64,000 bases of DNA from Gnetum montanum. Lineage: Eukaryota > Streptophyta > Gnetopsida > Gnetales > Gnetaceae. The translations under genes were made by a program, and so were the position numbers. The notes under the pieces were generated by a model that searched no databases, was not told the origin of the DNA, and saw only the letters and a list, made by a program, of their open reading frames with translations. This document shows, one piece after another, positions 36,209-46,899 of the stretch. Each line of letters opens with the position of its first letter. The stretch's first letter is position 1. Location of the stretch: the NCBI GenBank assembly GCA_015680685.1, contig MNCI01006587.1, positions 324,828 to 388,827 of the forward strand, in the 5' to 3' direction.

Positions 36209-36685
36209 AATGCAGGCCCTGCACATAACAAGGGTAAGGGGAAAATTACTATCTCTGATGAGGTTGTGGATTCAGACATAGACGATGATGGTGGATGTGA
36301 GATCTACCATTATGATCATCCCAAGGGATGTTGTCCAATCATCTCACATCTACAGGAGTCTAGGGTGTATGCACTTAATCCAAGACTTAACCAACGGAAA
36401 ACACCCCGAAGGTTACCTTATCCCCAAGGTAACCCAAGGCAGTTCCACCAACCACTAACATACTATCCAAGTGGAACTCCACCACAACGCATCAGACAGC
36501 ATCAATAGTGGCAATACCCACAGTCATGGGGGATGCCACTGCCAACACAATGGTACCCTTACTAGTAGTCTGATCCATATAGTTATTATGTGCAGCAGCC
36601 GATTTCTCTAAGTGACTCTATGAGTCACACAACTCCCCAATGTCACTACCAAGTTCGGGAGTACTTTAGGAGGACTCCTTCTCCT
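36209..36685 (+). pseudogene. Gag C-terminal segment of D in inverted orientation
   Basis: The plus strand reads HNKGKGKITISDEVVDSDID, EIYHYDHPKGCCPIISHLQE, and later a proline/glutamine-rich tail ending EYFRRTPSP. The E1 equivalent (KGKGKVATIYEVVDNE ... EHPKGCCPIVSHL) lies on the same strand as the rest of E1. Here the segment is on the opposite strand to D gag and protease. It is bounded by the single N at 36,208 and the N run at 36,686, so a misplaced gap contig is the simplest explanation. In place it would join capsid to the protease linker. Confidence 0.8.
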
Positions 36686-37092
36686 NNNNNNNNNNNNNNN
36701 NNNNNNNNNNNNNNNNNNNNNNNNNNNNNNNNNNNNNNNNNNNNNNNNNNNNNNNNNNNNNNNNNNNNNNNNNNNNNNNNNNNNNNNNNNNNNNNNNNNN
36801 NNNNNNNNNNNNNNNNNNNNNNNNNNNNNNNNNNNNNNNNNNNNNNNNNNNNNNNNNNNNNNNNNNNNNNNNNNNNNNNNNNNNNNNNNNNNNNNNNNNN
36901 NNNNNNNNNNNNNNNNNNNNNNNNNNNNNNNNNNNNNNNNNNNNNNNNNNNNNNNNNNNNNNNNNNNNNNNNNNNNNNNNNNNNNNNNNNNNNNNNNNNN
37001 NNNNNNNNNNNNNNNNNNNNNNNNNNNNNNNNNNNNNNNNNNNNNNNNNNNNNNNNNNNNNNNNNNNNNNNNNNNNNNNNNNNNNNNNNNNN
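36686..37092. other. Assembly gap (407 N)
   Basis: An unsequenced stretch inside element D gag. Its true length is unknown. It probably holds the junction between capsid and the inverted segment to its left. Confidence 0.98.
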
Positions 37093-38596
37093 AGGGATCA
37101 TGGTTGTATTCTTCCATACTTTCCCTTTTTCGTAGCTCACCTTCTTCTTTTGCTACTTGTTCCAACAAGCGATGAACTTCATGGGCTCTAAGTTCTGATA
37201 GTCTCCCTTGGGCGTAAGTCCCAAGGGTTCTTCTAGTCTCATGCCTTAGCCCATCTACGATGTGGCAAAGTTGATCTCGTTGAGCATATCCATGGCCTAG
37301 GCAACGATGTAACAATATGTAGTAGTGGGCCATGGCAGCATCCAAGGGTTCATGAGTACCTTGCTTCCATCCTTGGATTTGCTTACACAAGTTGGACACT
37401 CTGGAATACGTTTGATACTTATCGTTGAAGAGTTATAACATCGTACTCCACCTCCTGATGGTTTCTGGTTCTAAGGATCGTGACCAACTCTCTACTTCCT
37501 TGGTGAGTATCTTGGGAAACAACTTAAGTTTTTGCCACTCATTTTCTATGTTCTGCAAGGCACAGGCATCATGGAATTCCTGTAAATGATGCTGCGGATC
37601 AGTGTTGTATCCCCCCTCAAAGCATGGGATATTGTTCATGTCTAAACGCTTGATCCAACTATCTTTTAAATGCCTTGTGGGAATTCTCACTACCTCCATT
37701 ATATTGAGCATACTTCGGGTTGCAAGTAGGGGCTCGTCATGATCATCTCTCTCATGTCGTCTATGATGTCTTCGTTGTTCCCTACTTTCCCTTCGTTCAT
37801 GCCCTTATCCTCTCTCTCGACTCTCTCGTCGAGGTCTCTCATTTTTCCTACATCTATCCTCACTGTTATGCTCATGGTGGTTGTGCCTAGATGTGGAAGG
37901 AAAGGGTGTGTGATGAGATGAAGAAGAAGAAGAAGGAGAACTATCGCCATGACGGTGTTTCCTACCTTCTCTTCGGCTGCTTCGGCCCCGATCGTGGTGA
38001 CGATCTAAGTTCCCGTCCTTATTATGAATTGTTGTTTCCTCTGTGAATAATTGGTGTTCACGGGGGTTAGAACTAGTGTGATGTATCGTTGAGCATAGGT
38101 TCTCATACCCAACCTCCTCACCATCGTTAGGAGGAGGAACATCATTTGTTAGAGAAATCGTGATAATGGGTTCCTCATCTCCTATTTTTCTAAGGACGTG
38201 TGGTCCTTTGTCCTTCAACAGTGTATGTTGGCTCTCTTGCCTTGAGTCCCTCATATGTTGTAAAGCTATGGGATGGTAATCCCTCATGTCAAAATCACCC
38301 ATAACATATTCAGCATAAAACTTCGTCATGCTGATCTATGCCAAAGCATGGAGAAGCATGTTAGGGATTGCTCGATCTGGGGGTAACACTATGTTATCAT
38401 GCAGATCTCTCCAACGCATCTGTTCATCCTGATGGAAGATAAAAGTAAAATTAGGAATATACTCATCAAGATGAGTATATTCCCCTCTATATTGTTGAGG
38501 AACTAGTGGATTTAGGTTATGTGTTTTTGATTGCCGACTATTTCGTGTATGGTCCTTAGGTGGTGAGTTGCTCTTATGAGAAGAAGAAGAAGACAT
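37093..38596 (-). pseudogene. Element D gag (capsid), one frame with three stops
   Basis: One minus-strand frame runs from MSSSSSHKSNSPPKDHTRNS at 38,596 to the gap. The parts in order are an N-terminal block (GEYTHLDEYIPNFTFIFHQD), a charged, serine/arginine-rich linker, and a Retrotrans_gag-type capsid: MNNIPCFEGGYNTDPQHHLQ, KLKLFPKILTKEVESWSRSL, LDAAMAHYYILLHRCLGHGY. Stops occur at about 38,336 (TAG), 37,805 (TAA) and 37,434 (TAA), with no frameshift between them. Gag builds the particle in which the element is reverse-transcribed. The pfam-like name rests on the LKLFP...W..SL and E...YW-like layout. Confidence 0.8.
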
Positions 38597-38721
38597 AGTG
38601 TCTTATAGGTGTGCTAATTTTACCATTATATAATTTTTCTTATTTGATTAACCTGAAGGTTCATTAGGCTCCCAACGATGTGAGTGATATCCTATGTTCT
38701 ATTCAACACACAAACACTTAG

Positions 38722-38739
38722 TCCCCAACAACGACACCA
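38722..38739 (-). promoter_or_regulatory. Primer-binding site of element D
   Basis: On the minus strand, one base after the 5' LTR, it reads TGGTGTCGTTGTTGGGGA. It resembles the tRNA-Asp-type site of Athila/Tat elements (TGGCGCCGTTGCCGGGGA), differing at four positions that are all C to T. Confidence 0.75.
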
Positions 38740-38740
38740 A

Positions 38741-39576
38741 TGATGAGTGGCAAGGTACCCCTACACTCAACCATACGAATACGAGCGTAGCACACACGAT
38801 CCGGTCGAACTTCACAAAATAAGTGCCTACACGCCCCATGGAACACTTAGGGTTAATCATTTTTTTTCTTCCCAGACTTACTTGTAGTTGTCACAGTGTA
38901 TGGTTAAGTAAGTCTGAGGTATATGATTTTTATAGTCTTTTATTTTTTATGTCTCCTATGCTAAAAAGGTGAAGGGTTGAGAAACTAATTACTAACTCTA
39001 ACTAATGAACTAAGTCTAAATTACCTAGCGTCAGCATTTGTTCCCACTTACCATACACACACTCAACCAATGCAACCGTGGCTACCAAACACTACTCGTT
39101 GTTGGGATCACCACGTGTAACGCATGTGCTCGAAGTGGTCGTACTAAGGCACTTAACTAGGAGGAAAGAATTGAGAGAATCTAATCTATCCTAAGTGCAA
39201 TGAGCATCCATTCCTTGATTCTTCGTACACATCCTTAAATGCTCGTAATCAAGTCGTACTCATTTCACATTACTAGGAGATAAGGGGGAGAGAGAAAGCA
39301 ATAAATAACATTAAATAAAATCCTATTCCATGCACTGCAAGGTTTATCCAGGAAGTTCATATTTATTTCCGTACACAACTTGTGCTCAGGTACAATGTTG
39401 CTCGAATAAAGATCTGTTCACTTTAGGACTCCTACTGCGGGCACATGGAAAATATTCTATCTCTGGAGTGATTAATCTGCTAGAGTTTCCCTACTTCTAG
39501 CCTAGGATGATGAAACAAGGGAGAGCCGCCTCTTCTTTATAGATATGATGGCACACCGCAATATCGCGTCTCATCA
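38741..39576 (-). repeat. 5' LTR of element D
   Basis: It runs from TGATGAGTGGCAAGG to CGCGTCTCATCA, 836 bases. It is alignable to the 3' LTR along its whole length except U3, where only one GCAATATCGCG module remains of the six in the partner. Confidence 0.9.
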
Positions 39577-40187
39577 CTATGGTTAAGTGTAATGAGGCAT
39601 TTGATTTTTATCATTTTGTATTTTATGGTTTGGTATCTAAAGGAAGATAAAGTAATTGGATCAACTAATTTAATTTAACTAATTAACTAGCATTTAACTA
39701 GTACTAACATAAGCATCCTATTCCACTTTTTGTACATGTCCTGAACCCATGTATTCATTTCTTGGCAACCAAGCACTATGCTACTAGGCGTACCAAGTAA
39801 TAATGTTGTTGGGATTACCAAGCGAATACGTGTTATGCTCAAAGTGGTTGTACTTATGTGTTTAATCTATTTGGCTTATCTTACTTAATTTCTTCATTAA
39901 CTTAATTACTGGAAAGCATTTAATAAATAAATAATTGAAAATATTAAGTGCATAAATGAAATAATTATTCTATCCAAAGTATTGCAAGGTTTATCAAAAA
40001 CCTCATCTTTATTGCCACACACATTGTCGTGCTCAAGTACAACAATGCTCGAATAATGATCCGTACACTTAATGGCTCCTACTATGAGCACTCGGGAGAA
40101 AAATTCTAACTCTCAAATGGAAAAACTGTAAGAGCTTCGTTGCAACTAAAATCTCTATATCCATAAATGTAGTTGGTGGATGCGTAT
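39577..40187 (-). mobile_element. LTR F, right part, truncated in U3
   Basis: This resumes LTR F after D, starting with the duplicated CTATG. It keeps the R-U5 blocks of the B/H subtype and is inverted relative to LTR H. It breaks off at the TATA region (GTTGGTGGATGCGTATTTTA near 40,187), so U3 is lost and unrelated internal-region debris follows. Confidence 0.75.
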
Positions 40188-40249
40188 TTTATGGTTGGGC
40201 ATCTTTACACTTGTGAGAAGAAAACAAGCATAAAGAAGATAAGCCAATG

Positions 40250-41700
40250 TTACTACCACCTTGACAAATGGACAGCCACATTCCATTTTTTGGATCTCTT
40301 CCTTTCAACTTAGTCATGGGGGAGATGGCCATCCATGCTAACAATCCATATGGCTCTTTCGTTTTTCTACTTTTTTGTTTTCCACATTTTTGATTTTACA
40401 AATTATTTATTTTACAAAGTTTTTGATTTTCAAATTTTTCTAATTTTACATCATCATTAGTAACTTTGAACCTTTCTTGATTATTTTACATTTTCTTATA
40501 TATTTCACTTTATTTTTTTTTCAAGTGTGATATTTTCTCCTTTTTACTAATAAAATTGCTTTATTATCACAGGACACATTGCCATTGTTGTTGTTCACTA
40601 ATGCTGGTTTGTGCTTAATGTTGTGATTGTTGATGTCTGGTTTTTATTTTTGAATTCTGATGTCTAATGACTTTGAGATGGTCTATTTTTCATGCAATAA
40701 CTAGTGAGTCCATGTCATCCACCCATCCAATAAACTTTATGATTTTCTTTGTTATGGGAATTTCACATCCCTTCCATTAAAGAAACTTTTAATCAATTGA
40801 TGACCTTGGTAGTTTTGGAATTAGGAAGGATTCAAAGATTTGTAAAGGGTGTGACTTTAAGTGGACTCAATACTCTTTGTACTCTTCTACTTGCTTGAGT
40901 ACTTAAGTGTTTTTCACAAAATTTTTACTGTTCCATTCCAACCGCTAATAGAAAGTAAAATAAAGTCTTTGCATGGTGTAGTTCCCATCCTAAATAAATA
41001 AATAAATAAAATTATGGGAATTCAAAGCACACCCCTTAGACACAATAAAGGAATAAGTCCTTGTATGGTGTGGTTCCCATTTCAAAAGAAAAAACATAAT
41101 GGAAATTTAAAGCACATCCCCTGGACAAATAAACAAGCTACAAGCACTAGTTATGGGACTAGAAAGACATGCACCTATGCTTGAAGGTCCCCTCTAACTA
41201 AGGCCCTCTCTCTCTCACTTTCTAGTTCTTTTTTCTTCTTGTTATGAAATGGTGGTTTTTTTGTGGAAGCACTCTCGTGTCTTGTGTGGGTGGATCAGTC
41301 TTAGAGTGGCAATGCGAAGTCATTGAAAGTGGCTAGTTTTGGTCTGGACTAAGGATGGATCTTCTCAGGTCATGTTAACCACAAATTCCACAAGGGACTT
41401 CTTATGACATTAATTCGAAATTCCATTCCACCTTCTTTGCCATCCATCCATGTTGCTATAACTCACCTCACTATCGAGTTCTATGTTATGCTCTGATGTG
41501 TTTGAATTCTTGGATAGATTCTTTTTGGTTGGTCCTTAACTTTTTATGATCATTAAATTGACTATGGCACCTACAAACTTCTTAGTTAAGGTTATGAAAG
41601 GGCAATGACGGCATGAGCCTAGTATGGGGAGAACCCACTTGCATAGCTCTAGGCTTAATTAGTTAAGGTTCTTTACCTTTAACATCACTACAATCTGATC
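40250..41700 (+). mobile_element. Fragment of E1/D-type 3' internal region, plus orientation
   Basis: It begins with CAACTTAGTCATGGGGGAG, the post-integrase sequence of E1 and D, and passes through a decayed TGTAAAACAAAA region and paired GGTGTGGTTCCCAT blocks. It ends in sequence matching E1 2,990-3,090 inverted. No LTR follows, so it is a truncated or rearranged copy. Confidence 0.65.
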
Positions 41701-42430
41701 TTTTGCATATTCTATAGTGTATTCTGCTCAGTGCTCCTTAACCTTTTATTTCATTCATCTCCCAAATCAAATTTTCTCCATTTTTCCAAATTTATGAGCT
41801 CCAACACCCTCTTCTCATGTTTTCATACTATTCTTGGCCTTTTGAGCTTTCATTTAACCCCAATTTCATTCAAAAACACTTTGTATTTTGCAAGTTTGAC
41901 CAAAGTCAATAGTCATCTATGGTGGTCAAAGGCTACGTCTTTGAGGCCTTGATGACACAACCTCCCTCGTCAACAAGGCCCCATCGACTAGGCCTTGTCG
42001 ATGCAGTGCATAAATCCTATATATACTGCCATGCATTTAGAAATTTTTTATCATTTGCTCATAACACATGGGGAGTTTTTGTAATTTTTCAAAGCCCAAA
42101 CCTTCCAGAGCCCTCAGCTTCCCAACTGTTTATCCAAATCACTCCATTTTTCAATCCTACATTTATCAGAGGTAAGCTCTTTATCATAGGGGCCACAAAC
42201 CATAAGGTTTCCAATGAAAATTTTTGAAAATTTTTCTAACTCTCCAAAAGGGTTAATAACCTTAACAACATATAAACATCAACATTTTCGATAGTTAACC
42301 CTTCCAACAACCTCCAGGATGATTTATTAATGATGACACATAAAGAAAATGGTAATTGGAGTAATTAAATCAACCATAATCACAACTTAGCCAAAGTGTA
42401 CCTATCCTTAAGAGATAAAGGTATCCCAAT
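41701..42430. other. Gene-free stretch with an LTR-like promoter
   Basis: CCCCATCGACTAGGCCTTGTCG modules (about 41,980) precede CTATATATACTGCC (about 42,017), resembling the module-plus-TATA layout of LTRs B, C and H. No LTR ends were found. It may be a remnant of an LTR of another family. Confidence 0.35.
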
Positions 42431-42479
42431 TACTTCATGTTACACAATGATTGCTAATCCATGGTTTCATTGTGATTAT

Positions 42480-45330
42480 AGATGTCACTGAAACCGAAAT
42501 GCCCATAGGAAGGAAAACCCTCTCAACCATGGGAGAAGTATCCCAAATCTAAAGGGTCCAACAAGAACAAGCCCAAGAACCACCAGAGGTAACCCATGCA
42601 ATGGGACCTCTTCATGAGGAACTTGAAGTGGAATCTATCTGACAAATTCCAGAAGAAGTATCCATAGAATAATCATAGTGAGGAGAAGTGCCTAGACTCA
42701 CACTAAGGCTTGAGGGCACTTTGACTCAAGCTTGCCTTGACATTATCAAGTCTTGAGAGATCCAACGATCATTTCTCCAGAAAATCAACTTCAGAGCATT
42801 TTTAGAGAAAACTCCAGTAGATGTCAAGACACAACTACAAACCTCTCCCATGTGGTCAATCATCACATATAGTGGGGAGTGGTACATGGAAGAGACATAT
42901 CTCTTTTGGAAAAATCAAAGGCCAGGGTCCATAGTCAAGATCAAGAATATTCAAGTATCCTACTTGGCCAAAGCTATCGCATAGGCACTAGGGTTGTCTA
43001 AGATCAAAACACAATTGGCGAAAGTATTAATGAAAGGTGATCCTAAGGCCAAGAAGGAGTGGACTAAGCAGTGCTACGAGGTTGATCGTAAGGAGTATGG
43101 CACGCTCACACTAACAAAGCACATCTATTTCAAAATTGTGACCTATCACCTCAATCCAATGGTGAGGCCAAGCAAGGTGATTACCTTCTCTGCCCAACCA
43201 TGCACTACTCTAAGCAGGAAATTTTCCATCAACCTTTCACAACTACTCTACTTGGAGATCGAGAAGAATTTCAAAGAAAATAAATGTGGAAGAAAAAATT
43301 TTCCCTTTCCATGTCTCATTCAAAAACTTTGCAAAAGAGCAAGAATCATCTACTATTCCAATGATATAATTAGGCATACTCCTTTGGCCTCATGGTCCAA
43401 AATCATGAAAGAAAAGATGCCAATGATAACTCACATAAAGGAGTAGCCACCACCACCACCCACTCAAGAAACAATGTCAGAAGCCTACGCAGCCATTGAG
43501 TGCTTGTGAAAAATCTAAGAATAGCTATTGAGTGAGCAAGAGTAGTGTGCAAGAACAAGTGGTGTAGATCCATCTGTATACCGATCCACAATGAGTCACC
43601 TGAATGAGGTGGCTCAAACAGTCATCTAGATGGAGAGGGGTGGACTAATTTTCTCTACCCAATGAACACAGCCACCTGTAAGGTTGGATCCCAATACTCA
43701 ACAGGTGATGCTATCATTATCTCAACTCCATTTATTCCCAGAAATCTCTAGGAATGCCGCCACCTTCTCGGTGCATTTGGAGGAAGGCAAAGGAACAACT
43801 ATCCTAGTGATGTAGTACCAAGGATAGGAGACAATGGCTAAAGTTGATGTTGACTATGTCATCGAAGTACTAAATGCACCCACGACATCTATACTAGGCG
43901 TATCTATACTTCAAGATGTGCAGATGTCTATAGGCACGGTTAGTGAAAAGTAAAATGCAGTCCAACATGAAGAGTTGCTAGAACGACTAGTGGGATCCAA
44001 GAAATCAATTCTAGATATCTTTGATTTTCCAGAAAACATCATTGCAACCCATTCAAAGCTACTAAACATAAGGGGCAAGTGCATCATTTTGAAGGAAAAA
44101 CTCGAAATGACTCAAGCACAAAATCAACACTTGGTTGCAAAGGTTGCCGAACTATGTTCCCCCCTTGCTGATCCCACAATCCTCATCCTAGTAGTAACAA
44201 GAGATGAAGCTTTCCAATAGCTTCAGGAACAATTTAGAAAGACTAAGGAAAAGGTAGTAACAACCATCTTTAACCAATCCATAGCTAAAGCAAAAATGTA
44301 TTCAATTCAGAAGGACTTGGCACAAATGTGCTAGGAGAACAAGGCTCTGACTGCACAAAATCATCACCTACATAATGTTGATGCCTAGAAGGAACATATG
44401 AAAGAATATATTTATCAATAGCAAGAGCAACTTGCTATGGTAAACACTGAATTAAGGAGATTAGCCATAGAGAATCGAAATCTATCAATGAAGGAAGTTC
44501 ATGCCTTGTGCTAGAAGTCTACCATCAAAATCATCGCTTGAAAGAATGTGGCTCTGAAGTTCGAAAAAGTGAGGAATCACTATAGAGACCAGGTTGGCCT
44601 GCAAAAGGAAGTTAATGAAAAACANCAGAGACCAGGTTGGCCTGCAAAAGGAAGTTAATGAAAAACACACTCAAATGATGAAGGCAAAAATAAATGAAGC
44701 CCTCCAACAACTCTAACAAGGAAGAGAAGTTTGGCAACCCATTGTTAATGGGATTGATGCCTACAACAAAGCAAAGATCCACTTAAAGGAGTTGGAAATA
44801 GAAGAAATGATAGAGAACCTAGTAATGCTGACTACCAAATAGTCATGGTTAGAGTTGGAGAAATAAGTGGCTAGCTCATATTTATTATACAAGGTAGAGT
44901 TCAAGCACCACAAAGACATCAAGTAGAAGCTTGAGACTACAAATGCTAAATTCAAAGTTCTTAAAGCGCGATTCACAGATCAATGATCAACCACTATAAA
45001 CCTAACCAAATGGATGAATGGTTACTAGGAGTTAAAGGACACAGTCAAAGTGTTCGACATTGAACATAAACAATTCACTACCTGGTTGATCAATGCGAAG
45101 GGGCTATTTTCAACAATCCCATGTCCTTGGGATGTGCTTGTTCCAGCCCACATTGATGAAGCCACATGGATGGTGCATGATCCCAAAAGTAAGGAGGAGA
45201 AAATGAAAGCACTACTGGATGCTTTCCACCTCCCACTTGAAGTTGTAGTAGTAGCAAGGTAGCCATAGTTGCCTTGATCGCCACCCATGCATGAAGTCAG
45301 TGAAGGTTCCTCAGAACCTTAGGAGCCACC
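42480..45330 (+). pseudogene. Element H coiled-coil ORF (LTR-element cargo), decayed
   Basis: The best open stretch is 42,994-43,446, with KIKTQLAKVLMKGDPKAKKE, KHIYFKIVTYHLNP, LLYLEIEKNFKENKCGRK and FPFPCLIQKLCKRARIIYYS. This resembles the domain called putative plant transposon protein in Gypsy-type elements, with its FPxLIxxLCxxAGV-like end. A long, charged, heptad-like region follows (about 43,975-44,960). The C-terminal module FTTWLINAKGLFSTIPCPWD, HIDEATWMVHDPKSKEEKM ends near 45,262. About a dozen stops, mostly TAG, interrupt it. Copies G and I match along the same order. No gag, RT or integrase is visible between about 42.4 kb and LTR H. The family name is inferred. Confidence 0.65.
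44584..44667. repeat. 41-bp duplication around a single N
   Basis: An identical 41-base block lies at 44,584-44,624 and 44,627-44,667, separated by N and C. This looks like two overlapping contig ends joined without merging, not a biological repeat. Confidence 0.85.
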
Positions 45331-45581
45331 ACCACCTGGGACTATCTGATCTTCTCCACTAGACTTCACACCATCAAGAAGCGTGTTGTCCAATTTTGAA
45401 GAGTTATGTCATGGTGTTCAATTTTATGTCCTGAACACTATCATTTTTTTATGTTGATCTGTACACTTGAGCACTTCATTTTTTGTCAAGTCAATTAGTC
45501 TGTTTTGTTTGAGAAAAGTTAGTCAATAATCCCATACCTTCCCAATTTGTAAAAGAACTCAATGATGAGTTTTCATTCAGT

Positions 45582-45591
45582 CATGAGGGTA
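45582..45591 (+). promoter_or_regulatory. Polypurine tract of element H
   Basis: CATGAGGGTA directly precedes LTR H. The sequence before it (GATGAGTTTTCATTCAGT) is the same 3' internal end that adjoins the LTRs of D, E1 and G. Confidence 0.7.
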
Positions 45592-46519
45592 TGATGAGGA
45601 TGAGTCATAGTTCTATTAGTTTTGTTAATGAAGCCTCATTGGTTGGGTCTTGTCAACGAGGCCTAGTTGATGCATCATATCATGCATCGGCATGGCCTCA
45701 TTAACATAGTGTTTGTATTCGACTATAAATACGCATCCACCAACCTCATTTATGGATATAGAAATTCTAGTTGTAACGAAGCTCTTTTAGTTTTTCCATT
45801 TGAGAGTTGGAATTTTTCTTTCAAGTGCTTGCAATAGGAGTCATTGAGTATACGTATCTTTATTCAAGCATTATTGTACCTAAGCACGACAATGTGTGCA
45901 ACAATAAAGATGAGCTTTCTAATAAACCTTGCAACACTTTAGATAGAATAATTATTTCATTTATGCACTTAATGTTTTTAGCGTTTTCAATTATTTATTT
46001 ATTAAATTCTTTCCAGTAATTAAGTTAATGAAGTAATTAAGTAAGATAAACTAGATAGATTAAACACATAAGTATGACCACTTCAAGCATAACATGTATT
46101 CGCTTGGTAATCCCAGCAGCATTATTGCTTGGTACGCCTAGTAGCATAGTGCTTGGTCACCCAACAATGGATACGTGGGTTCAGGATGTATATGGAAAGT
46201 GGGACCAAATGCTTATGTTAGGACTAGTTAAATGCTAGTTAATTAGTTAAATTAAATTAGTTAATCCAATTACTTTATCTTCCTTTAGATGACAAAACAT
46301 AAAATACAAAATGATAAAAATCAAATGCCTCAATTACACTTAACCTACTAGTGTACGTCATAAGTGTAATTGAGAAGACAACGATTGACCTTAAGGCAAA
46401 GATTCACTCCCTAGAAGGCTAGTGCACTGGAAACTACAAAGTCCATGGAATTCAACCGAATCACACGTGAACACTTGTGATTCATATGGTTGGGCATAGG
46501 GGTATCTTACCACTCATCA
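45592..46519 (+). mobile_element. LTR H, 3' LTR of the coiled-coil element
   Basis: It runs from TGATGAGGATGAGTC to ACCACTCATCA, 928 bases. U3 carries GGCCTAGTTGATGCATC-type modules, then TATAAATACG at about 45,725 and the conserved ACAATAAAGATGAGC at about 45,901. The 5' LTR was not found, so element H is truncated on the left. Confidence 0.8.
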
Positions 46520-46639
46520 CTTATCCAACTTTGGTTATCCTCTAGTAGCTTGGATAGGGACCTTCATGTATATTGAGGAGTGGAAGTCTTTAGTGACAAA
46601 TTAACTAAGCAAAGGAAGATCTTGAACCTAAGTTAGGAA

Positions 46640-46720
46640 AAATATAATATGTAACTAGTTGAATATAAGTCCTTCCATCTATTTGCAATACCAATTCTAA
46701 TGGATATGCTAATTTGATGC
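46640..46720. repeat. Dispersed repeat shared with 28,165-28,245
   Basis: GTAACTAGTTGAATATAAG and CCAATTCTAATGGATATGC recur with few changes. The element type is unknown. Confidence 0.5.
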
Positions 46721-46899
46721 AAATATTATGTTTAATAAACTATCATGAAGGTTTTATGTTAACTATATTTGACACATCCTCCCCACTTAGAAAAATTGAT
46801 TACAATAATAATTCTTTTTTACAATAAAGAAAATTGATTTTAAAAAATATAGAAAAAAGTGCAAAAATCTAATAATGTTTAAATATATTTTTAATGCTT

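Larger units (their letters stand above)
32268..39576 (-). mobile_element. Element D: complete non-autonomous LTR retrotransposon (gag and protease only)
   Basis: Two LTRs (32,268-33,166 and 38,741-39,576) bound a 5.57-kb internal region, and CTATG is duplicated at both outer edges. On the minus strand the order is 5' LTR, primer-binding site, gag, protease, non-coding 3' region, polypurine tract, 3' LTR. Reverse transcriptase, RNase H and integrase are absent: the sequence passes from just after protease (E1 equivalent about 7,430) to the post-integrase region (E1 equivalent about 4,540) within about 200 bases and with no N. Its enzymes must have come from a partner such as an E1-type element. 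By eye the LTRs differ at about 16 places in the first 260 bases, mostly transitions, so the insertion is not recent. Confidence 0.9.

Noticed and set aside
36590-37399. Long frames running through the N gap
   Set aside because: Most of their length is X from unsequenced bases; only the flanking real residues were used.
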